DNA from: an uncultured Verrucomicrobia subdivision 3 bacterium
Lineage (GTDB): Bacteria; Verrucomicrobiota; Verrucomicrobiia; Limisphaerales; UBA11358
Reading direction: 5' to 3'
Length of the DNA: 64,000 bases
Assembly: GCA_903850425.1 (NCBI GenBank)
Contig: CAINLR010000062.1
Coordinates: 1 to 64,000 of the forward strand
Shown: piece after piece, positions 1 to 9,354 of the stretch
Layout of the letters: each line of letters opens with the position of its first letter
How positions within the stretch are numbered: position 1 is the stretch's first letter
Translations under genes and position numbers: made by a program
Notes under the pieces: model-generated
The model's input: the letters and a program-made list of their open reading frames with translations, nothing else
Told to the model about the DNA's origin: nothing
The model's database searches: none

Positions 1-3000
1 GCATCGCCACATCCGACTGGAAATCCACGAGGCCGCCGGGGAGATTCACCAACTGGCCCGGGCCGCCGTAGCAGGCACCGACCAATTGCAGATTGCCGCT
101 GACCAACCGCACCGTTCCGGCATTGGTCAACACACCGTAGAAATTGTAATCCGTTCCATTGACCCCGGCCAGTTGCACCAACCCATTGGTCGGCACAATC
201 AAAGAACTGTTCAAGGTGCCGCCGGTCCAGTTGCAAATTCCGTTGGTCGTCAGCGTGATCGTCCCACTTGAAAGCGTTCCGCCGGAGAGATACAATTTTT
301 GGAGCAACATGCCTGCAGTTGTCAGGGTGCCGCCGCTCAGATCCAGCCGATAGAGCGGTAAATTAGCCAAGCTGGTGGCATCAGGCGAATAGTTGTTGAC
401 GACGACCCGCGCATCGGCCGTGGGCACGCTGCCCACGTCCCAGTTGGCAGGATCGCTCCAGTTCATGTTTGGTGTCGGGCCAAACTGGCTGCCATAGTTG
501 AAGACATAGACCGGATGAAAATCCACCGACACGACGGAATCCACCTGCTGCTGGTTGCCTGCCGCGTCCACGGCGATGGCGATGAAATGATAGTCGCCGT
601 TGCCGAGCGAACCGCCGGGCACCGGCAGCGGACCGGTGCTTTGCCAGGTGTGCGTGCCGGAATTGTAGGTGTTACTGATGAATCCATTCGTAACATTGCC
701 CCAGCCGGAACCGGTCCAATAAAGATTATCGCTGTTGCGGCGGATGAAAAGCGACATGCCTATTGAAACGCCCAGATTGCCGCTGGCGGTGCCTTGAAAC
801 CAGTTCAAGCCAAGTTGATTGGTGATCGTGGTGCCGTTGGCCGGCGAGGTGATCGCGACGTTCGGCGGCGTGGTGCTGATGATGAAGCTGGTGGAGGTGA
901 CGCCGGATTGCGCCTGGGAATTGTTCCCCGCGTTATCCCGCGCCGAGGCACTGACGTAGTAAGTTCCCTGCGACTGATCGCCGCCGGTCGGCACGCTGGT
1001 GAAAGTCCAAATGCCGTTGACGATGTTCGCGGCCAGCAGGATGGACGGATCGGTCGTGGCCGTGTTTGTCCAGTAGGTTCCGCTCCAGAAATTGCCATTG
1101 TGATTGAGCGTGAAGTGAATCTGGTTTCCCTCCAAACCGCTGCCGATGTCCGAGGCGGTGCCGCTGATGTTGGTGAGCAGACTGACGGCGCCGTTGTTCG
1201 CAGGTGAAGTTACGGCGACGAGCGGCGGCGTGTTGTCCACGGAAATCATCGCGGCATCGGCCATCACGATGCCTTCACCGGAATTGACATCAAATCCCAG
1301 CGATTCTATGTCCAGTGCGGTGTTCATCATAGCAAGGCGGATTTGATAGGGAGTGAGATCGGGGCGGTAAGATTTAATCAAAGCCGCAATCGCGCCGGCG
1401 TGCGGCGCGGCGGCCGAGGTGCCATAAAACGGAGTGAACAGATGATTGGTTCCAAAAGTATTGGTGGAGGCGATGACGCCGTCGGCCGCTGTGATGTCGG
1501 GTTTGAGCAAAACGCGTCCGCCCGAGGCTGTCAAATCATTCGGTGTCACCGCCGAGCCGTCCGCCTCAAAGAACAGGCGCGGAAAACCATCGGAACTGAA
1601 ATTTTCCACGGGATTGCCCGCGCCGCCGGCAAAATGCACCCCCGAGTAAAAGCCGTGCGCCGTGGTCGCCGCGACACAAAAAGCATTCGCGGCGGAGGCA
1701 GCATTGTGACCGCGTGTGTTGCCGGCGGTTGCATGCGCCAACTGGCCGCGCCCGGTGCCGACCCAAATATCCCGCTGTGTGCCCGAGGCCAGCGCCACGA
1801 CTACATATTCGCCGCTGTTGGTGCTCGCCGCCACGGCTTCGTAGGGATAGCCGAAGATGTCGTTTGTATCCAGGCCCGTTATGGGCATCATGTCCGAGCG
1901 GAGGATATTGCCGTTCACGTCGGTGATAAACAAATCGTAATCATTGGTCGCGGTCCCCCAGGGATCGGACCAGAACAGGTTTACCCCACCATTTTGTCTG
2001 GTAATTTGGTTATACGGTGTGCCACCCCAATTGTGCAATTGCCCGACATTGGGATTAAAACCGTAGGTGGCAAAATTACCCGTCCATGTGCCCGCAGTGC
2101 CGTGCGTGGCATTTCCCGAGTTCGCCGCCGAGGAAAAATATAAAACGCCGCGGTCGCTCACGGTTTTCACCGCTTGGGAAATCGGCTGGTTTGCGTGGAA
2201 CGGCGATTCGTCATTGTAAGTAACGTCGTCAATGATGATGCTGCATCCAGCGTCAGCCAGAGCGATTATGTTGGAGGCCATGGAGGGTTCGCCGGCAAAG
2301 CCGGTCGCGAAATACAACTGCGCGCCGGGGGCCAGATCGTGGACAATTTCCAGCATGGCGGTGCCTTCGCCTTCATCACTGCCACCCAAGCCGATGCCAC
2401 TCTGGCCCGGAAGAACATTGACATAACCTAGATCGCTACTGGCCTGTGAATTATTGAGATAAAGCGTGCTGCTAGAAAGCACGCCAACATTCACGCCGCT
2501 TCCGTTGACGCCAAAATGCGTCTGCGCCTGGTCAACGGTCTCCGCGTAATATCCTTCGGACATGGCGGTGCCCGCGTTGGCGATGGCCTTGACCGCCGGC
2601 CGGATGAATTTTACGCCCGCATGAGCGGCGATGGCTTCCACGGCGGCGATGGGAATATCGGCGCGGATGCTGCCGTATTGCTCGAACTGGCTTTCGACCG
2701 TCGCGCCTTGCGCCTGCAAATGCGCCAGCAGGCTGGCGGACACGGTTCCACGAATGTCCACCAAAATTTTTCCGCCAGGGCGGAGTTCCAGATTGGAACG
2801 AACCTTGGGCGCATACGAACGTGGCGCATCCCCGCGAAACTCGCGCGCGGCATCCAGCAGCGGCGTGGCAATCTTCTGTTGCGTCGGCGACAACGCGCGG
2901 GCCTCGGCCTGTAGCGCGGCGATTTGTGCCAGCGTGTTCGTCAGCGCGTCCGGGCCGGGATCAACCAGTGGATCCGGCAAGGCCGCGCTCCAGGCCAACC

Positions 3001-3106
3001 CCGCCGTCGCCAGCCAAAAGCCCGTGGCCAGACCGCAGAAACGACCGGCGCCGGATTGAAGTTTTTTAACGGCCGTCAAATACAAGTTCGTCTTCATGAT
3101 TTTCAT
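1..3106 (-). CDS. Large secreted S53/S8-like serine protease, 3' end beyond window
   Basis: An uninterrupted frame of about 1035 codons read leftwards that leaves the window, so the C-terminus is missing. The start is ATG at 3106; a second in-frame ATG lies at 3097. A hydrophobic stretch ending in WSAAL near residue 40 suggests export. A protease domain covers about residues 190-600. The nucleophile motif FYGTSAAAPHAGA lies near residue 564. The position of the usual subtilisin HGT motif reads GEGTAMLEIVHDLAPGA (near 245), and IIIDDVTYND (near 290) carries a double Asp. Glu and Asp with Ser fit sedolisin-like (S53) catalysis better than the Asp-His-Ser triad, because the canonical DSG and HGT motifs are absent. 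After the protease come Ig-like segments (TPPLVAVTSPANNGAVS and TPPNVAITSPANGT) and a beta-rich region beginning WSDPANWDVGSVPTADARV. Likely an exported or surface protease; substrate unknown. Confidence 0.85.
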   Translation of the reverse strand, partial: MKIMKTNLYLTAVKKLQSGAGRFCGLATGFWLATAGLAWSAALPDPLVDPGPDALTNTLAQIAALQAEARALSPTQQKIATPLLDAAREFRGDAPRSYAPKVRSNLELRPGGKILVDIRGTVSASLLAHLQAQGATVESQFEQYGSIRADIPIAAVEAIAAHAGVKFIRPAVKAIANAGTAMSEGYYAETVDQAQTHFGVNGSGVNVGVLSSSTLYLNNSQASSDLGYVNVLPGQSGIGLGGSDEGEGTAMLEIVHDLAPGAQLYFATGFAGEPSMASNIIALADAGCSIIIDDVTYNDESPFHANQPISQAVKTVSDRGVLYFSSAANSGNATHGTAGTWTGNFATYGFNPNVGQLHNWGGTPYNQITRQNGGVNLFWSDPWGTATNDYDLFITDVNGNILRSDMMPITGLDTNDIFGYPYEAVAASTNSGEYVVVALASGTQRDIWVGTGRGQLAHATAGNTRGHNAASAANAFCVAATTAHGFYSGVHFAGGAGNPVENFSSDGFPRLFFEADGSAVTPNDLTASGGRVLLKPDITAADGVIASTNTFGTNHLFTPFYGTSAAAPHAGAIAALIKSYRPDLTPYQIRLAMMNTALDIESLGFDVNSGEGIVMADAAMISVDNTPPLVAVTSPANNGAVSLLTNISGTASDIGSGLEGNQIHFTLNHNGNFWSGTYWTNTATTDPSILLAANIVNGIWTFTSVPTGGDQSQGTYYVSASARDNAGNNSQAQSGVTSTSFIISTTPPNVAITSPANGTTITNQLGLNWFQGTASGNLGVSIGMSLFIRRNSDNLYWTGSGWGNVTNGFISNTYNSGTHTWQSTGPLPVPGGSLGNGDYHFIAIAVDAAGNQQQVDSVVSVDFHPVYVFNYGSQFGPTPNMNWSDPANWDVGSVPTADARVVVNNYSPDATSLANLPLYRLDLSGGTLTTAGMLLQKLYLSGGTLSSGTITLTTNGICNWTGGTLNSSLIVPTNGLVQLAGVNGTDYNFYGVLTNAGTVRLVSGNLQLVGACYGGPGQLVNLPGGLVDFQSDVAM

Positions 3107-4053
3107 GTTGATGCCCAACAGCGGCACCGGATCGATTTTTTAAGTGCTAGAGTCTCGCTGGCAGACCCAGAACGCTCTATTGATTGAACCGCGTCGCAAT
3201 TTAGGAAATTCTGGAAAGTAATGTCAATGGTTAGTCATACTTAATTTCGAATTATTGCTCAGCGACGTCATGGCGTTGCCATTCAAATCCAATGCCCCGG
3301 GCTTGATCGAGTATTCGAGGTGTCCACCTTCGAGACTTCGCCGGGTGTTGCCATCACCGAACGTCTCTGGTCACCTAGTCAATCCAGCCCACAGAGATCA
3401 CCCGCCCCAGCAGCAGCCCAACGCTGACGGACTTCGGCCAACTTGCAACGGAGCGAATGAAACCGGGCCAACCGGTTGTTTGCAGCGCGGTTCGCTCCTC
3501 GGGTATTGCAACCGCTGGCAGCCTGGCTTGGACTGGATTGCTCATAATCGGTGTTGGTTAACAACGGGTTGATTGTCAATCTCAGGAAACGGCGCTCGCG
3601 GCTCATGCAGTTGCCTTCGACTCGTGGTTGCCTTCCGAAGGCCCCACAAGGGTCTTTCACCCTCTAGCTCATCACCATGCCCAACGCACCTGGCTCGCTA
3701 CGCTCGCCTCCGCGCAGGCAACCACATCAAACAGAAGTAAAAACAACTAGAAAATGGCATTCCTGAAGCGGTTCGGTCTTGGTAACATTCTCAAATGAGG
3801 CAACGGGAAGAAAACAATGATTGTCGTTGACCAGTGATTGGAACCGGGCGTGGCGATCTAATTTCATGGGCACAGCATCAGTCCTGAGTGGGTGAAAGGC
3901 AAAAGCAACGGCCGGAAATCAGGCAGTCGAGCGGGCACCGAAGGTGGGCGGCGGGTATGGGAAGGCAGCCCGACGCACGGATGGGGAGCGAGGTTTGTGA
4001 CATGTGGCCTTTCCTGTCGTGCCGGTCTAGGAGCTCAAAATAGGGATGAGCTT
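3107..4053. other. Long non-coding stretch with no supported gene
   Basis: About 950 bases between the divergently transcribed protease and the beta-helix gene. Short open frames here have no recognisable protein features and stop codons are frequent in all frames. The only recognisable content is the group II intron-like remnant at about 3590-3689. The rest looks like decayed DNA. Confidence 0.5.
3590..3689 (-). mobile_element. Probable group II intron 5' remnant (domain I fragment)
   Basis: Read on the minus strand from 3689 the sequence starts GTGCG, the usual 5' boundary of bacterial group II introns. It is followed by GCTAGAGGGTGAAAGACCC and then CAACCACGAGTCGAAGGCAA, phrases typical of the intron domain I RNA. 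No reverse-transcriptase ORF and no domain V hairpin can be seen downstream, so this would be a truncated, inactive remnant. The call rests on remembered consensus and has not been tested with a covariance model. Confidence 0.45.
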
Positions 4054-4081
4054 TTGACATTATTCTTCTAATACATATTAT
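4054..4081 (+). promoter_or_regulatory. Sigma70-like promoter for the beta-helix gene
   Basis: TTGACA at 4054-4059, a 16-base spacer and TATTAT at 4076-4081, in AT-rich sequence. The gene at 4158 follows about 70 bases after the expected transcription start. This is the best match to a housekeeping promoter seen in the window. Confidence 0.6.
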
Positions 4082-4157
4082 TACCGCGATGCTTGCCTGA
4101 CAACACAAGGTTGGGTGGCAACACCGTCAGGCAGCCCATACATCCTTTTTCAACTAT

Positions 4158-7100
4158 ATGCCGACCCGTTGTTTCCTCAGTGCATTCAGGGCATTTGCCC
4201 TTGCCAAAGCCCATTGGCTGCTGAGCGCATGCCTGTTGCTAAGCGGCGCGGCGCGCGCGGCCACGCTCACCGTCACGACGCTGACGGATTCCGGGGCGGG
4301 CAGCTTGCGCGGTCAATTGGCGGCGGCGGCGAGTGGTGACACGATTAATTTCGGCGTGACGGGAACCATCACCCTGACCAGCGGCGAATTGGTGGCGAGC
4401 AAAAATCTCACCATCACCGGCCCCGGCGCGAGCGCGCTCAGTCTCTCTGGAAACAACACCCCGCGTGTGTTCAATCTAGCGAATGGAAATATCAACATTG
4501 CAATTTCCGGGCTGACGATTGCCAATGGCCGCAACCGGGGAGCGGATGCTTTTCAACCGCCCTTTACGGATGCCACTGCCGCTTTTGGCGGCGGCATTTA
4601 CAACCAAAGCTCAGGGACAGTGACGATTGCGGATTGTGTCGTTTCGGGCTGTAGCGCGGTCGGCGGCGATGGTGCGACCATAGCCTTTGGCCATGGCGGC
4701 GGCGCTTTTGGCGGTGCCATCTACCAAACGGGCAGCGGAACCCTGATCATTACGCGAACGGTTTTCACGGGCAACGGTGCTTCTGCCGGAAACAATGACC
4801 AAGATTCTTTCAGCAACTCGCTGGGCGGCGGCGCGGGGGTTTACAATGCCGGCGCGGGATCGGTTCAAATCACCGATAGCACCTTTACCGGAAACACTGC
4901 AAATGGTGCCGGGACATTTGGAGCGGGCGCGGGAACGGATGGTCGGGGCGGGGCGGTTTACAATGCGGCGAATGGAACGGTGACTCTGCTGCGCACGACG
5001 CTCAATGCAAACTCGGCCACGGGGGCCACCGGCAGCCAAAATGGCGGCGCGGGGTTGGGCGGGTCCGTTTTTAATGGCAACGGCATTTTGAATCTAACGA
5101 ATTGCACGCTGGTCAATAATCATGCCAGCGGTGGAAATTCCGGCGGCGGCGGAGCCGGTGGGGCCGGCAGCGGCGGGGCGCTCCACAATGCCGGGAGCGG
5201 GACGGTGAATTTGTTGAATTGCACGATCTCGCTAAACACGGCCAATGGCGGCCTAACTTCATTTTCGGGTGGTCGCATCAAAGGAAAAGGTGCGGGACTG
5301 GCCAACGCCAGCACCGGCACAATCTCGGTGGGAAACACCCTTTGCGCGGGAGATTTGTCGAACACGAACAAAGAGGACGTGAACGGCGCATTTATTTCCG
5401 CCGGCCATAACCTCATCGGCAATGGCACCAACAGCACGGGCTTCGCGGCGGCGGGCGATCAAGTGGGCACGACTGGCGCGCCGCTCAATCCGCAACTCGC
5501 CTCCCTGGCGAACAACGGTGGTTTCACGCTCACAATGGCGTTGCTCACGAATAGTCCGGCGATCAACGCGGGTGACAATGCGCACGCCGCCGGGCTGGCG
5601 ACGGACCAGCGCGGCGCGGCTCGCGTGCAACTCGGGGTTGTGGACATTGGCGCGGTAGAGATGAGTTTTTCAGATTTGGGCATAACACCGGTCACCGTTG
5701 CGGACGGGGCGATTTGGTATCTCGCCACGCCGGCTTTTGGCGCGGACCCGACAGTCTATCGGCAAGCGGGCAACTCCGCGCCGGTGTGGGTGGATGGCGG
5801 CTCGGGCGCGCGCCTCGGCCAGGCGAATGATGGCACCATCCTCGTCGAAAATTCCGGAGGCGGTGTTTACGCGCGGCCCGGATCAACCACTGGCCTCGGC
5901 ACCGGTTGGCTGCAGTTAGTGTCCGTGACGGCGGGCGATGGCGCGACGTGGTTCTTGGGACCGGATGGCGTCGGAGCGGACCATTATTTTTACCGCTGGG
6001 TGGCCGGCGGAGCACCCACTTACGCCGGGGGCTTTGGCACGAATCTTTTCACGACGGCCACGGGCGCGGTTCGGACATTCAACTCGCAGGGCAATCTCTA
6101 TGAACGCCTCGGCTCGCAGTCCAGCCTCGGCACAGCCTGGCAACAGCTTGAAATTCAGAGCCTCGTCGTAACCACCACGAACGACCTGGTAACTACAGCG
6201 GATCTGCAAACCAGCTTGCGCGAGGCGGTGGCTTACGCCGCAACCCTCGGGGGCACGAACACCATCACGTTTTCCAGCAGCACGGCCAATGGCGCAGTGA
6301 ATTTCTTTGACGGCATGGCGCACAGCATTGCCTTCAATGGCACGCAAATCACCCTGGCTTCCAGCGTGAATATCACCGGCCCCGGCACGGACCGGCTAAC
6401 CCTCAGCGGCAATAACAGTTGCCGCATCTTCCAGGTGGTGGGCGGCAACAGCGTCAATCTCTCCGGCATCACGCTGACGGCGGGACGGGATACCGATGGT
6501 GGCGCCATCTACAACGATGGTGTGCTTACCGTGAGCAATGTCAATTTCACCGATAATTCGGCCAATACCAACAGCGGCGTCGGTGGAGCGATCATTAATA
6601 ACGGTTCGTTGAGCGTGGCAGGCTCGCTCTTCTATCACAACTCAGCGTTCCTCGGCGGGGCCATCAACAGCAGCGACGGCTTGACCGTCGTGGACACGAC
6701 GTTTTCCACCGATCATGCCTACTTCAACGGCGGCGCATTGCGGTTGTTTGGCAACTCCCAGATTGCCCGCACGACCTTCAGCAACAATCAATCGGATAAC
6801 GACGGCGGGGCGCTCATCAATCACGGTGTGCTCGGCCTGGCCAACTGCACGCTGGCCAACAACGTCGCGCTGGACGGCGGCGGTTTGCAGACATGGACGG
6901 GCGCGCTCAATCTGACTAATGTCACCATCGCCTACAACGCGGCGAATAGTTCTGGCGGCGGCATCTCTCTCGTCGGGGGCACCGCCACTGTGCACAATTC
7001 AATCATCGCCGCGAACAACGCGAATGGTTCGCCGGCGGATATCACCGGCAATGTCAATGTGACAACGGATAGCCGCAACAACCTTGTCGGCCTTGGCAGC

Positions 7101-7616
7101 AATAGCGGCCTGACCAACGGCGTCAATGGGAACCTGGTTCAACACTTCGTCATCCGGACCAACCTCGCGCAAAATACTTTCACCACCAACCTCGTGCCCA
7201 GCCTGGCGAGCCTCAGTCCACTCGCCTACAACGGCGGGCCGACGCCGACCATTGCCCTGCTGTCCGGCAGCGCGGCGATTGGAGCCGGAGCCACTGACCT
7301 CCAGGTGCTGACCGACCAGCGCGGCGTGGTGCGTGATTCCGCGCCGGACATCGGCGCGTATGAATACCAATACCCGGTGCAATTACCGGGTTCCAACCGA
7401 TTGCGCGTGGACCCGGTGGACGGCGCCAATCTGCGCGTGACCTACAAAGGTGCGGTCAACGCCCAATTTATCCTGCAAAAAACGGACTCGCTCACGCCGG
7501 TTAACTGGGCGGATGTGGCTCTATTGACGACCGGTGGCGATGGGAGTGTGTCCTACGTCATTGCCAAAGCGCCGGGCACCAACATGCTCTTCTTTCGTTT
7601 CAAATTCGCGCCCTAA
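4158..7616 (+). CDS. Secreted right-handed beta-helix protein with two choice-of-anchor Q modules
   Basis: 1152 residues. The N-terminus has a hydrophobic segment ending GAARAA (about residues 20-34), consistent with a signal peptide. Residues 35-500 open with TLTDSGAGSLRGQLAAAASG and carry many GGGIYN/GGAVYN and CTLxNN repeats typical of parallel beta-helix proteins. This half closes with NNGGFTLTMALLTNSPAINAG and DQRGAARVQLGVVDIGAVE, the choice-of-anchor Q signature. Residues 505-680 form a separate beta-rich segment with repeated GTGWLQL/GTAWQQL phrases. A second half restarts at LQTSLREAVAYAA and ends with YNGGPTPTIALLSGSAAIGAG and DQRGVVRDSAPDIGAYEY, so the architecture is an internal duplication. 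A short C-terminal domain finishes at FRFKFAP. Probably extracellular or surface-bound; adhesive or polysaccharide-related role only inferred. A good promoter lies upstream. Confidence 0.85.
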   Translation: MPTRCFLSAFRAFALAKAHWLLSACLLLSGAARAATLTVTTLTDSGAGSLRGQLAAAASGDTINFGVTGTITLTSGELVASKNLTITGPGASALSLSGNNTPRVFNLANGNINIAISGLTIANGRNRGADAFQPPFTDATAAFGGGIYNQSSGTVTIADCVVSGCSAVGGDGATIAFGHGGGAFGGAIYQTGSGTLIITRTVFTGNGASAGNNDQDSFSNSLGGGAGVYNAGAGSVQITDSTFTGNTANGAGTFGAGAGTDGRGGAVYNAANGTVTLLRTTLNANSATGATGSQNGGAGLGGSVFNGNGILNLTNCTLVNNHASGGNSGGGGAGGAGSGGALHNAGSGTVNLLNCTISLNTANGGLTSFSGGRIKGKGAGLANASTGTISVGNTLCAGDLSNTNKEDVNGAFISAGHNLIGNGTNSTGFAAAGDQVGTTGAPLNPQLASLANNGGFTLTMALLTNSPAINAGDNAHAAGLATDQRGAARVQLGVVDIGAVEMSFSDLGITPVTVADGAIWYLATPAFGADPTVYRQAGNSAPVWVDGGSGARLGQANDGTILVENSGGGVYARPGSTTGLGTGWLQLVSVTAGDGATWFLGPDGVGADHYFYRWVAGGAPTYAGGFGTNLFTTATGAVRTFNSQGNLYERLGSQSSLGTAWQQLEIQSLVVTTTNDLVTTADLQTSLREAVAYAATLGGTNTITFSSSTANGAVNFFDGMAHSIAFNGTQITLASSVNITGPGTDRLTLSGNNSCRIFQVVGGNSVNLSGITLTAGRDTDGGAIYNDGVLTVSNVNFTDNSANTNSGVGGAIINNGSLSVAGSLFYHNSAFLGGAINSSDGLTVVDTTFSTDHAYFNGGALRLFGNSQIARTTFSNNQSDNDGGALINHGVLGLANCTLANNVALDGGGLQTWTGALNLTNVTIAYNAANSSGGGISLVGGTATVHNSIIAANNANGSPADITGNVNVTTDSRNNLVGLGSNSGLTNGVNGNLVQHFVIRTNLAQNTFTTNLVPSLASLSPLAYNGGPTPTIALLSGSAAIGAGATDLQVLTDQRGVVRDSAPDIGAYEYQYPVQLPGSNRLRVDPVDGANLRVTYKGAVNAQFILQKTDSLTPVNWADVALLTTGGDGSVSYVIAKAPGTNMLFFRFKFAP

Positions 7617-7883
7617 CCAGACGTGAAGGTGAATCCCAAACACAGGCAAGGGGGAGCCGCGAAGGCGGCGTGGATGGCAGCGGGTCTGGCCCTCGCGGTA
7701 AAAATGGCTGAACACGATTTCGTGGGCGAACAGCGAGGTCCACTCAAAGGCAGCGGCGCGATCGGTATCGGTGCCGCCTAGGAGTTCGTGCTGGCCGTTG
7801 GGCTGGCGGATTAATTGGGGGTCGCCGAACTGGCGGACAACCTGGCTGCGATAGCGTTGGGGAAAGAGATGTTTCAATTTCAT
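7521..7883 (-). CDS. Small conserved-looking protein of unknown function
   Basis: 120 residues from the ATG at 7883. The N-terminal half (SQVVRQFGDPQLIRQPNG and AAAFEWTSLFAHEIVFSHF) has the balanced composition of a real protein and resembles small uncharacterised proteins I associate with Verrucomicrobia. The second half, after about residue 62, is arginine- and histidine-rich and less convincing. It overlaps the end of the convergent beta-helix gene by about 96 bases, so the natural protein may be shorter and run on through a lost stop. No function can be assigned. It sits directly downstream of the recombinase on the same strand. Confidence 0.5.
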   Translation of the reverse strand: MKLKHLFPQRYRSQVVRQFGDPQLIRQPNGQHELLGGTDTDRAAAFEWTSLFAHEIVFSHFYREGQTRCHPRRLRGSPLPVFGIHLHVWLGREFETKEEHVGARRFGNDVGHTPIATGRQ

Positions 7884-7926
7884 ACGCCGCCACGCTAGGC
7901 GACGGGGTGGGACATCGGCGGTCCAA

Positions 7927-9024
7927 TCAAACTGATGAAAGCGCCCAGAACTTCTCAGCTTCAAGCTTGGTTGTGAGCGCCTTGTTATCCTTCATCAACA
8001 CCGCCGGCGAGTTTCCCATCGTCGCCGCAATCTTGGCGATGTCCGGTTCATGCGCGATCATCATAGTCATAGAGGCAAATGTGTGTCGGGTGACATCGTG
8101 CTTCCATTCCGGCCAACCCAGCAACTCGCGCAACTCGATGCGGTCAGCCGTTCGCGTCTTTACGGTCAAGGGCAGAGTGGACTTCAACTTCTTCGCCTGA
8201 CGCAGCCAAGACATTGCCATTGGCAGCGGATAGACGATGCGCCGCTGTCGCACCTTCGTCGTCTGCGCTTCCACCTTGACGAACCCCTCGGTGAAATTAA
8301 TTTCGCTCCAGCAAGTTTTCTCCGCTTCTTCGGGCCGCAGGCCGGCGAAGGTCGAGAGAGCGAACCATGCGAGCGAGCGGGGATTCAGCTTGAGCCAGGT
8401 CAGACACTTTTGAACCTCGTCAACCGTGAATACTGCCACCGGCGGCTTGGCGATGGTCACAGCTTCAAGCTGGCTACATGGGTTGTCTGCTCGGTATCCG
8501 CACCGAACGGAAAACTTGAACAGTGTCGAGAGGCGCGATCGGAGCGTGGACCGGCTCGCTAATTCTTTCGAGTCGAGAAATGACTCCACCTCGCGCACGG
8601 TGAATTTGTTGATGGCCATCGTTTCCCGACCCTTGGCGAACATGGCGATGATTTGACCCAAGCTGTCCAGATAACCGCTGTCTCGGCCAACCTTGCGCTT
8701 CAGCGCATCCATCTCGTGCATCACGTCCTCGATGGATGGCGACACCGGAGCACTCTGGAATGACCGCACCAAATCCAATAGATCCACCCCGCGCTCCCGG
8801 GCATCGGTTGCCGCGAGCAACAACCGCTCCCGCTCGCCCTGTGCTAGCATCAGGAATTGCTGATCGGCCGAAAGGCTGGCTCCGCGCAAGAAAGTCGCCT
8901 GCGCCTCAGCCGCTTCCTTGCCGGTGAAGAACTGTTTTTTCACTTTGCCCGCTTCATGATAGCGAACCTGCCAGCGCTTCAGGCCATGATAGCGCACGGA
9001 GTTGACGGTTACTTTTTGTCTCAT
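7927..9024 (-). CDS. Tyrosine recombinase/phage-type integrase lacking the catalytic tyrosine
   Basis: 365 residues. An N-terminal arm and SAM-like core-binding domain (about 95-185) precede the catalytic domain (about 195-360). Catalytic residues visible are Arg230 (FAGLRPEEAEK), Lys257 (TTKVRQRR) and the HxxxR pair His309/Arg313 (HDVTRHTFAS). The third-position His is replaced by Asn338 (MGNSP). The nucleophile position, normally in a HYxxL context, reads MKDNKALTTK, so Asn347 replaces Tyr. Integrases cleave and rejoin DNA through that Tyr, so this copy should be unable to form the covalent intermediate. It lies 160 bases beyond the 3' end of tRNA-Glu, the usual position for an integrase at a tRNA attachment site. 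No other element genes survive beside it, so it looks like a relic of an integrated element. Confidence 0.88.
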   Translation of the reverse strand: MRQKVTVNSVRYHGLKRWQVRYHEAGKVKKQFFTGKEAAEAQATFLRGASLSADQQFLMLAQGERERLLLAATDARERGVDLLDLVRSFQSAPVSPSIEDVMHEMDALKRKVGRDSGYLDSLGQIIAMFAKGRETMAINKFTVREVESFLDSKELASRSTLRSRLSTLFKFSVRCGYRADNPCSQLEAVTIAKPPVAVFTVDEVQKCLTWLKLNPRSLAWFALSTFAGLRPEEAEKTCWSEINFTEGFVKVEAQTTKVRQRRIVYPLPMAMSWLRQAKKLKSTLPLTVKTRTADRIELRELLGWPEWKHDVTRHTFASMTMMIAHEPDIAKIAATMGNSPAVLMKDNKALTTKLEAEKFWALSSV

Positions 9025-9184
9025 AGGACGAATTCCGCTGTCACTTTGCTGTCATCTTGCTGCCACTTTCGATGTTTCAATACTGTATGAATCCGGTCGA
9101 ATACTGTCGAACAGGTAATTTGAGCATAATCGAAAGCCGTTGATTTCATTGGTGTTTAGTGGAGAAACCCTTGCGAAATTAGAT

Positions 9185-9260
9185 GGCGACCCTACCGGGA
9201 ATCGAACCCGGGCTACCTCCGTGAAAGGGAGGTGTCCTAACCGCTAGACCATAGGGTCGC
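9185..9260 (-). tRNA. tRNA-Glu (anticodon TTC)
   Basis: 76 nt on the minus strand. The acceptor stem GCGACCC pairs with GGGTCGC. The anticodon loop CTTTCAC is closed by CCTCC/GGAGG, giving anticodon TTC at 9225-9223. The T-arm GGGTTCGATTCCC is intact. CCA is not encoded. The 3' end faces the recombinase gene, which suggests the tRNA served as an attachment site. Confidence 0.97.
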
Positions 9261-9354
9261 AAAGGGCGGGCAATATACCCATCTTTCCGCACTTGTCACG
9301 CGGAAATTCACGTTTGCCTCGCTGCCTTTTTTCGCGTAGGGTGTGCCTCTTTGC

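Noticed and set aside
1343-2143. 266-codon plus-strand open frame
   Set aside because: Antisense to the partial protease, which reads through the whole segment with clear protease motifs.
3878-4108. 76-codon minus-strand open frame
   Set aside because: No recognisable protein features, and it overlaps the promoter of the beta-helix gene.
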